DNA from: Sphaerisporangium fuscum
GTDB lineage: Bacteria > Actinomycetota > Actinomycetes > Streptosporangiales > Streptosporangiaceae
Assembly (NCBI RefSeq): GCF_018531465.1
Contig: NZ_JAHDTF010000008.1
Span: 234,825-298,824 of the forward strand
Reading direction: 5' to 3'
Length of the DNA: 64,000 nucleotides
Under the pieces are notes generated by a model. It ran no database searches. It was given only the letters and a program-made list of their open reading frames with translations, and was not told the origin of the DNA. Both the position numbers and the translations under genes were made by a program. Below, one piece after another: positions 44,776 through 56,496 of the stretch. The stretch's first letter is position 1. The number at the start of each line of letters is the position of its first letter.

Positions 44776-45210
44776 TCAGACCGGGATCTGCTTTTCGTAC
44801 CAGGTGTAGTAGATGTAGGTGCTGTCAGGCCCGGTCATCGTGCCGTAGACCTGCCAGAAGCTGTTGGCGCCGGGCGAGTAGCGGAAGACCTTGTCCCCGG
44901 GTCGGGCGTCCACGAACACGCTGGTGGACCCGTCGGCGGACCGGATCCGTGCCTCGATCGTGAATGTCGAGGTGTCCGGGATGTCGAGGCAGACCTCGTA
45001 CGTGTACGCCGTCGGACCGGCGATGTTGTAGCTACGACCGTCCACGGCCGGCCGCTGGACGTTGGTGGGGACGTAGCTGTTCAGAACCCGGGTGTACCCG
45101 CCGGTGGAGCAGTCGACTGCGGGGGCGGCTGCGGACGCGGGACTGATGCAGGTGAGCGTGGCGCCGAGGACGCCGGTGGCGACGGCGAGAACGGAGATGG
45201 TGCGCTTCAT
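44776..45210 (-). CDS. secreted protein of unknown function
   Basis: 144 aa from ATG at 45210 with GGAGAG 2 bases upstream; the longer frame is unlikely. Signal peptide MKRTISVLAVATGVLGATLT, cleavage near ASAA. The mature part is beta-rich with Cys residues (VDCSTGG, YEVCLDIPD) and ends FWQVYGTMTGPDSTYIYYTWYEKQIPV. I do not recognise the family. It stands alone downstream of rnpB on the opposite strand. Confidence 0.75.
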   Translation of the reverse strand: MKRTISVLAVATGVLGATLTCISPASAAAPAVDCSTGGYTRVLNSYVPTNVQRPAVDGRSYNIAGPTAYTYEVCLDIPDTSTFTIEARIRSADGSTSVFVDARPGDKVFRYSPGANSFWQVYGTMTGPDSTYIYYTWYEKQIPV

Positions 45211-45443
45211 GCCTCTCCTCATCCGTGCGGTGGCTTCCCAACCAAGTAGTTGAAGACTTAACTGATTCTGACTCCGTTGCCGTGTTTGGACAAGCCTGGG
45301 CAAGAATCCCTGCACGTTCGAGTCAAGCGGGTGACGTTCAGCGTTTCATCGAGTGGAAAGGGTGTACCCGACCGTGGGAACCGGTCGGCAAGGGAGGGGC
45401 CGACCGCGTCCGCCCCGGTCGAGGACGCCGACCCGCGAGCGGT

Positions 45444-45492
45444 GGCACTGTCACCTCGGTTCTCCGCCGCGGCACTGTCGCTTCAGTTCTCC
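45444..45492. repeat. short tandem duplication at the end of the DUF397 gene
   Basis: Two 22-base units (45444-45465 and 45471-45492, 19 of 22 identical) share ggcactgtc and gttctcc. The second unit covers the DUF397 stop codon, so the first is a copy placed just downstream of the gene. Confidence 0.55.
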
Positions 45493-45662
45493 TTCACGGC
45501 CATGATGAACGCCGTCCACTCGTCCGGCGTGGTGACCAGTACGGGGCCCCCGGGGTTCTTGCTGTCACGCACCGCTATCCGCTGGGGGAGCTTGGCCACT
45601 TCGACGCACTCGCCGCCGTTCGCGGAACTGTGGGAACTCTTGCACCAGGTCACGGCATCCAT
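45483..45662 (-). CDS. DUF397-domain protein
   Basis: 59 aa. WCKSSHSSANGGECVEVA, then RDSKNPGGPVL and PDEWTAFIMAVK match DUF397, small proteins encoded after XRE regulators across Streptomyces-like actinomycetes (BldB relatives). Its ATG lies inside the end of the XRE gene, overlapping by 13 bases. Such pairs act like regulatory or toxin-antitoxin-like modules; the mechanism is not settled. Confidence 0.9.
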   Translation of the reverse strand: MDAVTWCKSSHSSANGGECVEVAKLPQRIAVRDSKNPGGPVLVTTPDEWTAFIMAVKEN

Positions 45663-46456
45663 TCTCTCGCCACTTTCTGTATCAGTTCGATTGATTCATC
45701 TTTGGAGAGCGCGGAGGCCCTGAGGGTATCGAATATTCTGCGCAGCCTTATGAGGTCCTCCGCGTCTTCGACCACCTCGCCTGCGATGGCGTTGTCCACG
45801 TATGCGACGTCGTCTCCGCCCTCGAAGTTCGCGATGACGAACGGCCCGGTGAACCTGGCGCAGGCCCGAGCCTTGTTCGGTACGACCTGAATGATCACAT
45901 CGTCGCGTTCGCCGAGCTTCACGAGGTGCATGAGCTGCTCCTGCATCACCTCCGGGCCGCCGATGCCGTAATGCAGAGCGCTCTCGATGAGAAGCGCGAC
46001 GATCATCGGGGGGTCTTCCTTGGCGAGCACTCGTTGCCGTTCCAGGCGCGCATTGACGAGGTCCTCGGTCTCCGCCAGGTGGTTTCCCGCTTGCAGGACC
46101 GCGCGGGCGTACGCCTCGGTCTGAAGTAGTCCGGGGAAGACGTGCGCGTGAATGGACCACAGCGCAGTCGCGCGAGCTTCGATTTCCGGCCATCGGCCGA
46201 ACCACTCCAGGGGCACTGAGGTTTTGACGAGGTCTTCGCGGATGCGCACCAGAATCCCGTTCATGCCGTACAGGTCGTCCAGCCGGGTCAGGTGGTCGGG
46301 CGTGGGAATCCGATGTCCGGTCTCCCAGAGCTTCACGAGGCTTTCGCTGATGTAGAGATGTTTCGCCAGGGCGAGGCGAGAAATGCCTTTCATCTCCCTC
46401 GCTCTGCGGAGTTCTCGGCCGAGAAAGACGCGGGGGGATCCGGTGGTGCCGGCCAT
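45650..46456 (-). CDS. XRE-family regulator with DUF5753 domain
   Basis: 268 aa from ATG at 46456; AGGTG lies about 10 bases upstream. The N-terminal helix-turn-helix (about 12-65) reads LRRAREMKGISRLALAKHLYISESLVKLWETGHRIP. The DUF5753 domain follows with FPGLLQTEAYARAVL, RQRVLAKEDPPMIVALLIESALH and the ending region VVPNKARACARFTGPFVIANF. It is the standard partner of DUF397 proteins. Homologues influence development and antibiotic production. Confidence 0.93.
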   Translation of the reverse strand: MAGTTGSPRVFLGRELRRAREMKGISRLALAKHLYISESLVKLWETGHRIPTPDHLTRLDDLYGMNGILVRIREDLVKTSVPLEWFGRWPEIEARATALWSIHAHVFPGLLQTEAYARAVLQAGNHLAETEDLVNARLERQRVLAKEDPPMIVALLIESALHYGIGGPEVMQEQLMHLVKLGERDDVIIQVVPNKARACARFTGPFVIANFEGGDDVAYVDNAIAGEVVEDAEDLIRLRRIFDTLRASALSKDESIELIQKVAREWMP

Positions 46457-46591
46457 GGCGCGATACACCTCGTTACACGTCGATGGGCGGGGGTTGCGGT
46501 TCTCAGGTAGTCCTGGTTCCGCTTCCTCCCATCATGCGCTCGGTCCACTGTCGGGGGTAACTGAATTCGTCAACTCCGCAGGTAGGAACCA

Positions 46592-46963
46592 ATGCAACCA
46601 GAGATCCTCCGTCCAGTGGAAGTCGCCTATGCGTGGAAAGTGGTGGGTGCGCGGCGCGGTTCGTGCGGCGTCACGAACTCGTGCCCGGTGGCGGAACGCC
46701 GGCTGCTCACCGCGCTACGCCGTATACCGGGCGGTAAGGGCGATATCCGAATCATATTGATCAGTCTGATGTACACCCCGGAAAGCTACACCTACGGTTC
46801 GACCCTGGCGAGAGTGCGCCGGGACGAAAAGGGGATCATCGTCGCCGATGTCCCGTCCAATATGATCGAGCACTTCCCCAATCTCGCGTATTACGTCCCG
46901 GCGCGGCGGATGACCCTGTTCTTCACGGGACGGGACGCGCCGCCCGGCGGCCCGGCGCTCTAG
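46592..46963 (+). CDS. hypothetical protein
   Basis: 123 aa with an ATG start. Codon use is less GC-biased than in neighbours. The sequence has an alpha/beta look: AYAWKVVGARRGSCGVTNSCPVAE, RIILISLMYTPESYTYGSTLARVRRDEKGIIVADVPS and YVPARRMTLFF. No family recognised, no signal peptide. Divergent from the XRE gene and ended by a transposon remnant, so it may be part of transferred DNA. It could be non-coding, but the frame is open and no better one exists here. Confidence 0.5.
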   Translation: MQPEILRPVEVAYAWKVVGARRGSCGVTNSCPVAERRLLTALRRIPGGKGDIRIILISLMYTPESYTYGSTLARVRRDEKGIIVADVPSNMIEHFPNLAYYVPARRMTLFFTGRDAPPGGPAL

Positions 46964-46980
46964 CCTGACGCGTTCACCGG

Positions 46981-47113
46981 GCAAGTCCGGATCTTGATGT
47001 CGGAACGCAGAAGTGCTCCCTGAGCTGTGATGATCCGACTTATCGAAGATCAAAGCATCGCTGCTGGGAGCACTTGCCACGTGAACTCCACAACGTCTCG
47101 TTCGAGGCCGTCT
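46981..47113 (+). mobile_element. solo left end of an IS1380-type element
   Basis: About 130 bases match the left end of the second element at 48432-48561 (most positions identical). It includes cggaacgcagaagtgc and gatgatccgactt, and ends with the first codons of the transposase, GTG AAC TCC ACA, giving VNSTTSRSRPS. The rest of the element is missing; an unrelated IS3-type end follows at once. Confidence 0.65.
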
Positions 47114-47128
47114 AATGCGCTCGGGGTT

Positions 47129-47290
47129 TGACGGAGCCGGGATGCTGGACACTTGTTGGTCCAGAACCTTGGGAGGGCTCCGTGTCACGCAGCTATCCGC
47201 CTGAGTTCCGTCGCAAGGTTCCTCGACCTCGTTGCTACGGGACGCCTGGCCGGCACGTTGTCCATCCCGCGACCGACTACCGCCGGAGGA
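47129..47290 (+). mobile_element. IS3-type orfA remnant
   Basis: The stretch begins TGACGGAGCCGGGATGCTGG, typical of an IS3 end. GTG at 47182 encodes VSRSYPPEFRRKV, the start of an IS3-family OrfA. A small deletion shifts the frame, after which DLVATGR continues in frame +2. The piece stops at the esterase gene end. Not functional. Confidence 0.6.
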
Positions 47291-47295
47291 GACCG

Positions 47296-48297
47296 TCAGT
47301 TGGTGGCGAGAAGGTGCTCCAGCCAGTTGCGGCGTGCCGCGACAGCGGCCTTGCTGATCCGCGCCTCGGGGGCTTTCCGGTCGAAACCGTGGATTCCGCC
47401 GGGCCACACGTGCAGCTCGGCTTCGCCACCGGCCTGCCAGATCCGGTCGGCGTAGGCGAGGATCTCATCGCGCAGGCACTCGGCGGAGCCGACGTCGAGG
47501 AATGTGGGCGGCAGGCCGGCCAGGTCGGTGGCGCGGGCGGGCGCAGCGTACTGCGGCACGTCAGCTTCGCCCTGGGCGTCGCCGAGCAGCGAGCTCCAGG
47601 CGAACCCGTTGCGGCTGCGGTCGAAGAGTTCGACGTCGTCCATCTGCAGGGCCGAGGCGCTGTCGTTGCGGTCGTCGAGCAGCGGGGCAATCAGCAGCTG
47701 GCCGAGCAGGCGGGGACCGCCCTTGTCGCGCACGGTCAAAGAGAGCGCGGCGCTGAGGGCGCCGCCGGCGCTGAAGCCCGTGACGACGATGCGTTCCGAG
47801 TCGATGCCGAGCTCGTCCGCGTGGTCGGCGACCCACAACAGACCGGCGTAAGCGTCGTTGATCTGGGCGGGGTAGGGGTGCTCGGGCGCGAGCCGGTAGC
47901 CGACCGAGATCAGCGTGGCCCCGAACCGCTCGGCCGTCTCGAGTATCTGGTCGAGCCCGGTGCGGTGATCGCCACCGTAGAAGCCGCCGCCGTGTATGAA
48001 GTAGAGCGCCGGCCGCGATGCGGGCGCGCCGGAGGGTGTGCACACCAGCAGCGGGATCTCGGGGGCGCCGTCCAGGCCGGGCACCGAAGGCTGGAAGACG
48101 GTGAAGCGCCCGCCATGGCTGAGGTCCTCGAGCGCCGCCACTGCGGCGTCGACCTCCGCGCGGATCACCGACAGCTTCTCGAGGCTCATCGGTGCCAAGT
48201 CCGGTTCCTCCGCCAGGTAGGCGTCATAAGCGACCTGGAGTTCGGCATCGAGAGGAACGGGAACGGCGGGCACGGTCTTTCCAGGTTCAAGGGCCAT
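47296..48297 (-). CDS. alpha/beta-hydrolase of the hormone-sensitive lipase family (esterase)
   Basis: 333 aa. HSL motif HGGG (IHGGGFYGG, residues 101-109) supplies the oxyanion hole. The nucleophile is Ser176 in GFSAGG. The acid is probably Glu273 in GSAECLRDE, and His303 in GGIHGFD completes the triad. Members hydrolyse short-chain esters in the cytoplasm. The gene lies between two IS1380-derived ends and beside an IS3 remnant, so it may be cargo of past transposition. ATG start is followed by a typical helical cap (about 1-60). Confidence 0.9.
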   Translation of the reverse strand: MALEPGKTVPAVPVPLDAELQVAYDAYLAEEPDLAPMSLEKLSVIRAEVDAAVAALEDLSHGGRFTVFQPSVPGLDGAPEIPLLVCTPSGAPASRPALYFIHGGGFYGGDHRTGLDQILETAERFGATLISVGYRLAPEHPYPAQINDAYAGLLWVADHADELGIDSERIVVTGFSAGGALSAALSLTVRDKGGPRLLGQLLIAPLLDDRNDSASALQMDDVELFDRSRNGFAWSSLLGDAQGEADVPQYAAPARATDLAGLPPTFLDVGSAECLRDEILAYADRIWQAGGEAELHVWPGGIHGFDRKAPEARISKAAVAARRNWLEHLLATN

Positions 48298-48429
48298 ACG
48301 CGCAGGCTAGCGCCCCTGTTCCTTTCGCATTATCCGGATTTCACCACCTTGCCGATCGCGCAGCAGGGCCGGGCGGATCAGCGGCGCGGGTCAGGCGTGG
48401 GCCTGCTCGATCTCGACCAGTCTCACCGA

Positions 48430-49010
48430 GTAAGTCCCGATCTTGATACCGGAACGCAGAAGTGCACCCTGAGCTGCGATGATCCGACTTGTCGGGGATC
48501 AAAGCGCCGCAGCCGGGAGCAGTTTCACGTGAGCTCTACAGCGTCTCGTTCGAGGCTGTCCGTAACGTCCGACGGGCGAGGTGTCGTTTCACCGGCGAGG
48601 GGTTGGCCGGGATCCTGCGCCCCGGGCGGGCTGGGTCCAACACCGCCGCCGACCACATCACCGTCCTGGACCACGCGCTTGCCCAGATCCCCGACGACCG
48701 GCGGTATTTGTTGCACACCGCCGCTCGCATCACCCGCGGCGGCAGACGGACCTGGCTGCGGATCGCCGAACACTGGCCCTGGGCCCGAGACCTCGTCACC
48801 GCCTTCGCCCGCCTGGCCGCGCTGCCCCGTCCGGCCATCTGCTGACCAGCCGCTCCGCGCTGCCGCCCGACCACGACCCCGAGGACTCCTGGAGCACCCG
48901 GCCACGCGCCGGGCCTGCCGCATGCCCGCATCACGCCGTCACGACCCGGCCCACTCAGAACCCAGACTCAACCGCAATGCTCAGAGGTTTGATGAAAGAC
49001 CGAGGCTAAC
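48430..49010 (+). mobile_element. internally deleted IS1380-type element
   Basis: Left end gtaagtcccgatctt and right end aagaccgaggctaac are imperfect inverted repeats. The transposase starts with GTG at 48529 (VSSTASRSRLSVTSDGRGVVS). It then jumps, with a frame change near 48600, to PGRAGSNTAADHITVLDHALAQIP, the middle of an IS1380 transposase, and again to ARITRGGRRTWLRIAEHWPWARDLVTAF, its C-terminus. The element is about 0.58 kb, far below the usual 1.6-1.7 kb. It cannot move on its own. Confidence 0.75.
48529..48845 (+). pseudogene. IS1380-family transposase remnant
   Basis: Three pieces of the transposase are joined by deletions: the N-terminal 21 residues in one frame, then a DDE-region fragment and the C-terminal helix in another. 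The catalytic core is mostly absent. It lies inside the deleted element described at 48430-49010. Confidence 0.7.
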
Positions 49011-49043
49011 GCCGCGGACCTGAGCAGGTGAGGCCTCCCAGTC

Positions 49044-49592
49044 TCATGAATGGTCTTCGGTGGTGGTGTCGCCGGTGGGGAACAGGATCGGGCTCAGCAG
49101 GTACGGCCGGCGGCCCGCCGTCGGCCCGTTGCCCCGGTAGGCCAGCATCACGGCCTGCACCTGCCTGATCAGGTCCGCAAGCTCGTCAGGTGTCAGCCAG
49201 TACATGGACTGGGTGTAGCCCACCGAGTCGGCGAACGGGTCCGCTCCCTCCCGCTCGAGGTAGGCGTTGAACTCGCTGAGCAACACCCCCAGCGCCGTCG
49301 TGAACGCTTCGCGATGGTCCTCCAGTGACATCGTCGCGGCCTTCTCGCGGTCGATCACCGTCCGGGCTCGTTGGAGCCGGTAGGTGCGCTCGACCGCGCC
49401 GTGCACCCGTTGCTCGCCGACCACTTCGAGCACGCCCGCCTCGGCCAGCAGCCCGACATGCCGGTACACGGTGGTCCTCGGGACGTCGGCCAGGTCTGCG
49501 CACAGGTCGCTGACGGTACGGGCTCGACCGCCCGACATGGCGTGCACGATCCGCAGCCGGACCGGGTGCAGAAGCAGGGTCAGGGTGTCCAT
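49044..49592 (-). CDS. ArsR-like (HTH_20) regulator of the divergent hydrolase
   Basis: 182 aa. The winged helix reads LLHPVRLRIVHAMSGGRARTVSDLCADLADVPRTTVYRHVGLLAEAGVLEVV (about 6-60). The helical effector region has EDHREAFTTALGVLLSEFNAYL and ADLIRQVQAVML. No Cys-based metal site. It is divergent from the alpha/beta hydrolase, with an inverted repeat between them, so it probably represses that gene and itself. The ligand is unknown. Confidence 0.85.
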   Translation of the reverse strand: MDTLTLLLHPVRLRIVHAMSGGRARTVSDLCADLADVPRTTVYRHVGLLAEAGVLEVVGEQRVHGAVERTYRLQRARTVIDREKAATMSLEDHREAFTTALGVLLSEFNAYLEREGADPFADSVGYTQSMYWLTPDELADLIRQVQAVMLAYRGNGPTAGRRPYLLSPILFPTGDTTTEDHS

Positions 49593-49621
49593 GGCGGCTA
49601 CGATGCCATGCTTGGTACCAT

Positions 49622-49635
49622 TCCCAAAAATGGGA
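49622..49635. promoter_or_regulatory. inverted repeat between regulator and hydrolase
   Basis: TCCCA-AAAA-TGGGA is a perfect 5-base inverted repeat in the 61-base divergent gap, 18 bases before the hydrolase start. It is the likely operator of the ArsR-like regulator. Confidence 0.45.
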
Positions 49636-49653
49636 TTGCAGGAGGAGCGTGCG

Positions 49654-50544
49654 ATGAAGCCACCCCTGGGTGAGTACTACGACGTGAACGGCCGCAAGCT
49701 GCTGCTGCGGCGAGAAGGGAGTGGCACCCCCGCCGTCGTGTTCCTCGCTGGAGCCGGTGCCGTCGGCATGGACTACTGGGACGCCCAGCGGCGCGCCGCC
49801 GCCTTCACCACGAGCGTCTTCTACGACCGGGCCGGGACCGGCTGGAGCGAGGGCATCGACCTGCCCCGCTCGTCCACCGAGGTCACCGACGAGCTCCGCG
49901 CGCTCCTGCGCATCGCGGAAATACCCGGCCCCTACGTGCTGGCCGGACACTCGCTGGGCGGCCTGTACGCCCGCCACTACGCGACTCGCTTCCCCGGCGA
50001 AGTCGCCGGGCTTGTCCTGATGGAACCGGCCCACGAGGACTACCGAGCCTATATGCCGCGCGAGCTGGTCGAACGATGGGACGCATGGGACCCCGGCAAC
50101 GCGGTTCCCGATGAGCTGCCCGGAGAAATCCTGGAGTTCTACCGCGTCCTGTTCGAGCAGGAGGTGACCGACTGGCCGGCCGGCCTGCGTGAGCCGCTCG
50201 TCGACAGCCATGTGAGCCTTGAATGGCTGCTCACCGGCATCCGGGAGGCCACCAACATCGAAGCCCTCCACGACGAGATCCGCGCGGCGGGCCCGCTGCC
50301 CGACGTACCGGTGATCATCCTGACGGCGCCTGCCATCGACCCGTTCAAGCGGGCGGTTTCGGCGGGCACTTCCGAGGAACTGCTCCAGGCGGAGAACGAC
50401 GGCAAAACGCGCCTCTACCACCACTTCGCCGCCTCCGTTCCCCGCGGTGAGAACCGCATCGTGGAGGACGCGGGGCACGTCACACTGCCGTTCCGCCGCC
50501 CCGATGCAGTGGTGCAGGCGATCCGTGACGTCCTCGCACGGTGA
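49654..50544 (+). CDS. alpha/beta-fold hydrolase
   Basis: 296 aa from ATG at 49654 with GGAGGAG 6 bases before it. The oxyanion region VVFLAGAGAVGMDYW is followed by YDRAGTGWS, the nucleophile elbow AGHSLGGLYAR and the late acid strand VPVIILTAP; the catalytic His is in EDAGHVTLPFRRPD. Single-domain cytoplasmic hydrolase of the epoxide hydrolase/haloperoxidase type; substrate unknown. Controlled by the divergent regulator. Confidence 0.9.
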   Translation: MKPPLGEYYDVNGRKLLLRREGSGTPAVVFLAGAGAVGMDYWDAQRRAAAFTTSVFYDRAGTGWSEGIDLPRSSTEVTDELRALLRIAEIPGPYVLAGHSLGGLYARHYATRFPGEVAGLVLMEPAHEDYRAYMPRELVERWDAWDPGNAVPDELPGEILEFYRVLFEQEVTDWPAGLREPLVDSHVSLEWLLTGIREATNIEALHDEIRAAGPLPDVPVIILTAPAIDPFKRAVSAGTSEELLQAENDGKTRLYHHFAASVPRGENRIVEDAGHVTLPFRRPDAVVQAIRDVLAR

Positions 50545-50618
50545 GATGGCCTGATACGGCCGTCAGAAGATCCTTTCGCGCCATTCGGTCACCCCCTCCG
50601 CCGTAGCCCGGACGCGTT

Positions 50619-50984
50619 TCAGGACGATGCGGCGTGAGCGGCCAGCGTTCGGTGGAGAACCTCGGCGAACCGCTCGGGATGGGTGCGGAAACCGCCGTGC
50701 CCGCCGGGGAACTCGACCGGCTCGACGCCGAGGCGCGCGGCCAGGGCCAGCGAGGTGCGGTAGGTGACCAGGGATATGGAGCCGGCCCCGACCCCGACCA
50801 CGACACGGGTGTCCGCCAGCGCGGCGACGTCGGGGACATGACGCGTGGTGCCCCGCCGTTCGTGGGCGAAGAGCCGGGCGAAGTCGGCGAGGTCCTGCTC
50901 GGAGGAGTGCCGGGCGGCGCTGTCCCCCATGCTCGCGTCGTATCCGACGACGTCGACCATGAACTTCGCCAGGGCCGCGCGCAC
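50619..50984 (-). pseudogene. truncated alpha/beta hydrolase (C-terminal part)
   Basis: 121 codons that match the second half of an alpha/beta hydrolase: TRHVPDVAALADTRVVVGVGAGS, SLALAARLGVEPVEFPGGHGGFRTHPERFAEVL, with the catalytic His in GGHGGF. The first half, with oxyanion hole and nucleophile Ser, is missing; an in-frame stop lies just upstream of the GTG. A piece of a larger gene, not expected to be active. Confidence 0.6.
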
Positions 50985-51076
50985 GCCTTCGGTGCGGGGC
51001 AGACGCCCACTCTAGTGGGCGCTCGCCCACTCCTTCGCACGAGTGAAGGCCCGGGCAGGGGGATCGACGGTGCTCT

Positions 51077-51390
51077 CTAGTCGTGTCCGGCCAGGTCGAG
51101 GAAGGCCCGGCGCTGCGCGGTGAGGCGGTCGCGGCGCCAGACCAGCGCCAGGCGCCGGTTCGGGGCGGGTGGCCGCAGTGGAATGGTGACCACGTGCGGC
51201 CGGGCCCGTTCGGCGGCCGACCAGGGCATGAGGGCGACTCCGAAACCGTGCCGGACCAGATCGGTCAGCACGGCCAGGTCGTCGGTCTCAGTCCGGACGT
51301 CGGGGAGGAGACCTTCCTCGGCACAGGCGGCCTCGAGCGCGGTGCGCAGCCCGGTGCCCAGGCGAACGTGACCACCCGCTCCGCGCAGTG
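51077..51390 (-). pseudogene. LysR-family regulator remnant (C-terminal part)
   Basis: The frame ending at 51077 reads GLRTALEAACAEEGLLPDV, then TETDDLAVLTDLVRHGFGVALMPW and a tail ending FLDLAGHD, the second half of a LysR effector domain. The preceding part (ELHCAERVVTFAWAPG-like) is in another frame, so a small deletion has broken the gene near 51360. The DNA-binding domain is absent. Confidence 0.6.
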
Positions 51391-51531
51391 CAGCTCGCCC
51401 TCAACGGCCTCTTGCAGGCGGTTCCGCCGTTCCTGCGGCCCCGGGTCGTCGCCACCGTGGTGGTGCCCATCGTCGTCTACGTGATGCTGCCGCTGTTGCA
51501 GCGGGTTCGCAGCCGGGTGAGCAAGCGGTGA
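51388..51531 (+). pseudogene. C-terminal fragment of a membrane protein
   Basis: 47 codons from GTG at 51388: QLALNGLLQAVPPFLRPRV, then a membrane helix VVATVVVPIVVYVMLPLL and basic end QRVRSRVSKR. It looks like the end of a larger membrane protein whose front was lost where it meets the LysR fragment. The family is not recognised. Confidence 0.4.
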
Positions 51532-51640
51532 AGGTCACGACGGACCACTGACACCTCGCGCCGGCAGGCGCTCATGTAACGCCGGCTTCGCCATCGTCCA
51601 AGCAGAGACGTAGATCATCCGCTGATGGCGAGAGGTACGC

Positions 51641-54820
<3,180 letters not shown>

Positions 54821-54825
54821 GGCGG

Positions 54826-54860
54826 CCGGAGGGGCGGGAACGTCGTTCCCGCCCCTCCGG
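54826..54860. terminator. bidirectional terminator after the S8 protease
   Basis: CCGGAGGGGCGGGAAC and GTTCCCGCCCCTCCGG form a perfect 16-base stem around GTC. It lies between convergent genes ending at 54820 and 54872. Confidence 0.8.
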
Positions 54861-54871
54861 CACAGTGTGGC

Positions 54872-55354
54872 TCAGCCGACCTGCCAGAGCACCGTGCACC
54901 AGATCTGGTTCTTGTCGCCGATGCCGCAGTCGGCGATCTCCCCGCTCCGGATCTTCGTCCAGACGCCCCTGTCCCGCCAGTGCCACGAGCCGACGCGCGA
55001 GAAGCGCTCGTGGTAGCCCTCGCCGTTGAAGGTGAAGGCGTCCACGTCGACGCCGGTGCCGTTGCCGCCCTTCGTCCCGTTGCCGAACGCCTGCTGGTCG
55101 CACTTGGCGTGCCGGAAGCCGTCCCCCGGGCCGCCCTGCCAGTTCCACACGTCGCAGTAGCCGCTGCCCTCGCCGAGGTTGAGCGTGATGTGCATCGTGC
55201 GGCCGGTCCTGTTCTTCACCGCGCCGCAGAGGCGGCCGCTGCAGGTGTCCGCGAACGCGGCGGGCGCGCCCGTCAGGGCCACTCCGGACGTCATGAGGAC
55301 GACGGCGGCCGCCGCGCCGGCGGCACGGGTCAGGCGGGACATCGTCTTGCGCAT
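54872..55354 (-). CDS. secreted Cys-containing protein of unknown function
   Basis: 160 aa. The signal peptide ends at AAFA-D (residue 35). The mature part has six Cys (DTCSGRLCGAV, SGYCDVW, AKCDQQAF, IADCGIGD, IWCTVLW), enough for three disulphides, and Trp/Gly-rich strands. It ends CTVLWQVG. The pattern resembles small extracellular actinomycete proteins; no family recognised. Start ATG at 55354; another ATG four codons later is possible. Confidence 0.75.
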   Translation of the reverse strand: MRKTMSRLTRAAGAAAAVVLMTSGVALTGAPAAFADTCSGRLCGAVKNRTGRTMHITLNLGEGSGYCDVWNWQGGPGDGFRHAKCDQQAFGNGTKGGNGTGVDVDAFTFNGEGYHERFSRVGSWHWRDRGVWTKIRSGEIADCGIGDKNQIWCTVLWQVG

Positions 55355-55706
55355 GAGAGTTCATCCCCCTTGATGTCGGCTCGGCCGCGCCTCGCGCGAC
55401 CGGCGGCCACCGAGCGATACCCCCTGGTCCCGCTCGGTGGCCTACGCCGGTCAGCCTCTCCTTCCTCCGCAGGAGGTGACAAGAGCGCGGACGGCCCCTG
55501 GGACGGTGGGATGAAACGTCCGCTCTGAGCTGCGCGATCACCGCCCTTTGGGACGCCCGGTGGGACGCCGGCCGCGGGAGGGAGGGACGAGGGCCGCCGT
55601 CGCCGCGGCGGGATTCTTGGCCGCGGGCCTCGCGGGGCGTCGTGCGCGGGTGGGTAGGACTATGGCGTTGACCTCGGCGAACACCGTGAGCGGGAGGTGT
55701 GGAACG

Positions 55707-56456
55707 ATGTCCCGCTACTTGCGCCGCCTCGGCGTGGACCGCATCGCGCTGCTGGCGGCACTCCTGGCGCCGCCGGCCGTCGCGGCGGTGCTGCTGCCGT
55801 TCCGCTCGGGGCTGCCCAACACCAGCGTCGCCCTCGTCCTGGTCGTGGTCGTCGTGGCGGTCGCGGCCGCCGGTCACCGTCTGGCCGGCGCGGTCGCGGC
55901 GCTCTCGGCGGCGGTCTGGTTCAACTTCTTCTTCACCCGCCCCTACCAGCGTTTCACGATCACCAGCCCGGCCGACGTCCAGACCGTGATCCTGCTGCTC
56001 ATCGTGGGCCTGGCGGTCTCGCAACTGGCGGCCCGCGCCCGGCGGCTGCGGGTGGTCGCCATCACCGACGCCGACTACCTGGCCAGGATCCACGACACGG
56101 CCGAGCTGGCCCACAGCGCGAAGGGGCGCGACACGATCGTCGACCACGTCGCCGCCCAGCTCACCTCGCTGCTGGGGTTGCGCGGCTGCCGCTTCGAGTA
56201 CGGCATCCTGCTCGGCCATCCGCCGCGGCTCGAACCCGACGGCGGCGTGGTCTGGGGGCGCAGGCACTGGGACGTCGACCGGCTGGGCCTGCCCGGCACC
56301 GAGGTCGAGCTGCGCACGTTCAGGAACGGCCGGTACTACGGCCGGTTCATGCTGGATCCCACGCCGGGGGTCGTCCCGCCCCTGCAGGCCCGGCTGGTCG
56401 CGGTGACCCTGGCCGATCAGGTGGGCACCGCCCTGGACACCGCGGGCAGCGGCTGA
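55707..56456 (+). CDS. stand-alone KdpD-like DUF4118 membrane protein
   Basis: 249 aa from ATG at 55707 (GGGAGG 9 bases upstream); longer starts overlap non-coding sequence. Residues 10-115 form the DUF4118 four-helix region with WFNFFFTRPYQRFTI, close to NYFFTPPIGRFTI of KdpD in this window. The second half (about 130-245) looks like the GAF-like segment that follows DUF4118 in KdpD (CRFEYGILLGHPP, VVPPLQARLVAVTLADQVGTAL). No kinase domain. It is probably a sensor or scaffold derived from a KdpD-type kinase. Confidence 0.85.
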   Translation: MSRYLRRLGVDRIALLAALLAPPAVAAVLLPFRSGLPNTSVALVLVVVVVAVAAAGHRLAGAVAALSAAVWFNFFFTRPYQRFTITSPADVQTVILLLIVGLAVSQLAARARRLRVVAITDADYLARIHDTAELAHSAKGRDTIVDHVAAQLTSLLGLRGCRFEYGILLGHPPRLEPDGGVVWGRRHWDVDRLGLPGTEVELRTFRNGRYYGRFMLDPTPGVVPPLQARLVAVTLADQVGTALDTAGSG

Positions 56457-56496
56457 GCCGGACGGCCGCGGGCTCTCGGGCCGGCCCGTGCGGGGG

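Noticed and set aside
45225..45890. Rightward frame across the DUF397 and XRE genes
   Set aside because: It runs antisense to two clear genes and its sequence matches no family.
46981..49010. Composite transposon carrying the esterase
   Set aside because: The two IS1380 ends have the same orientation, but the left one lacks a right end and no target duplication is visible, so a complete mobile unit cannot be claimed.
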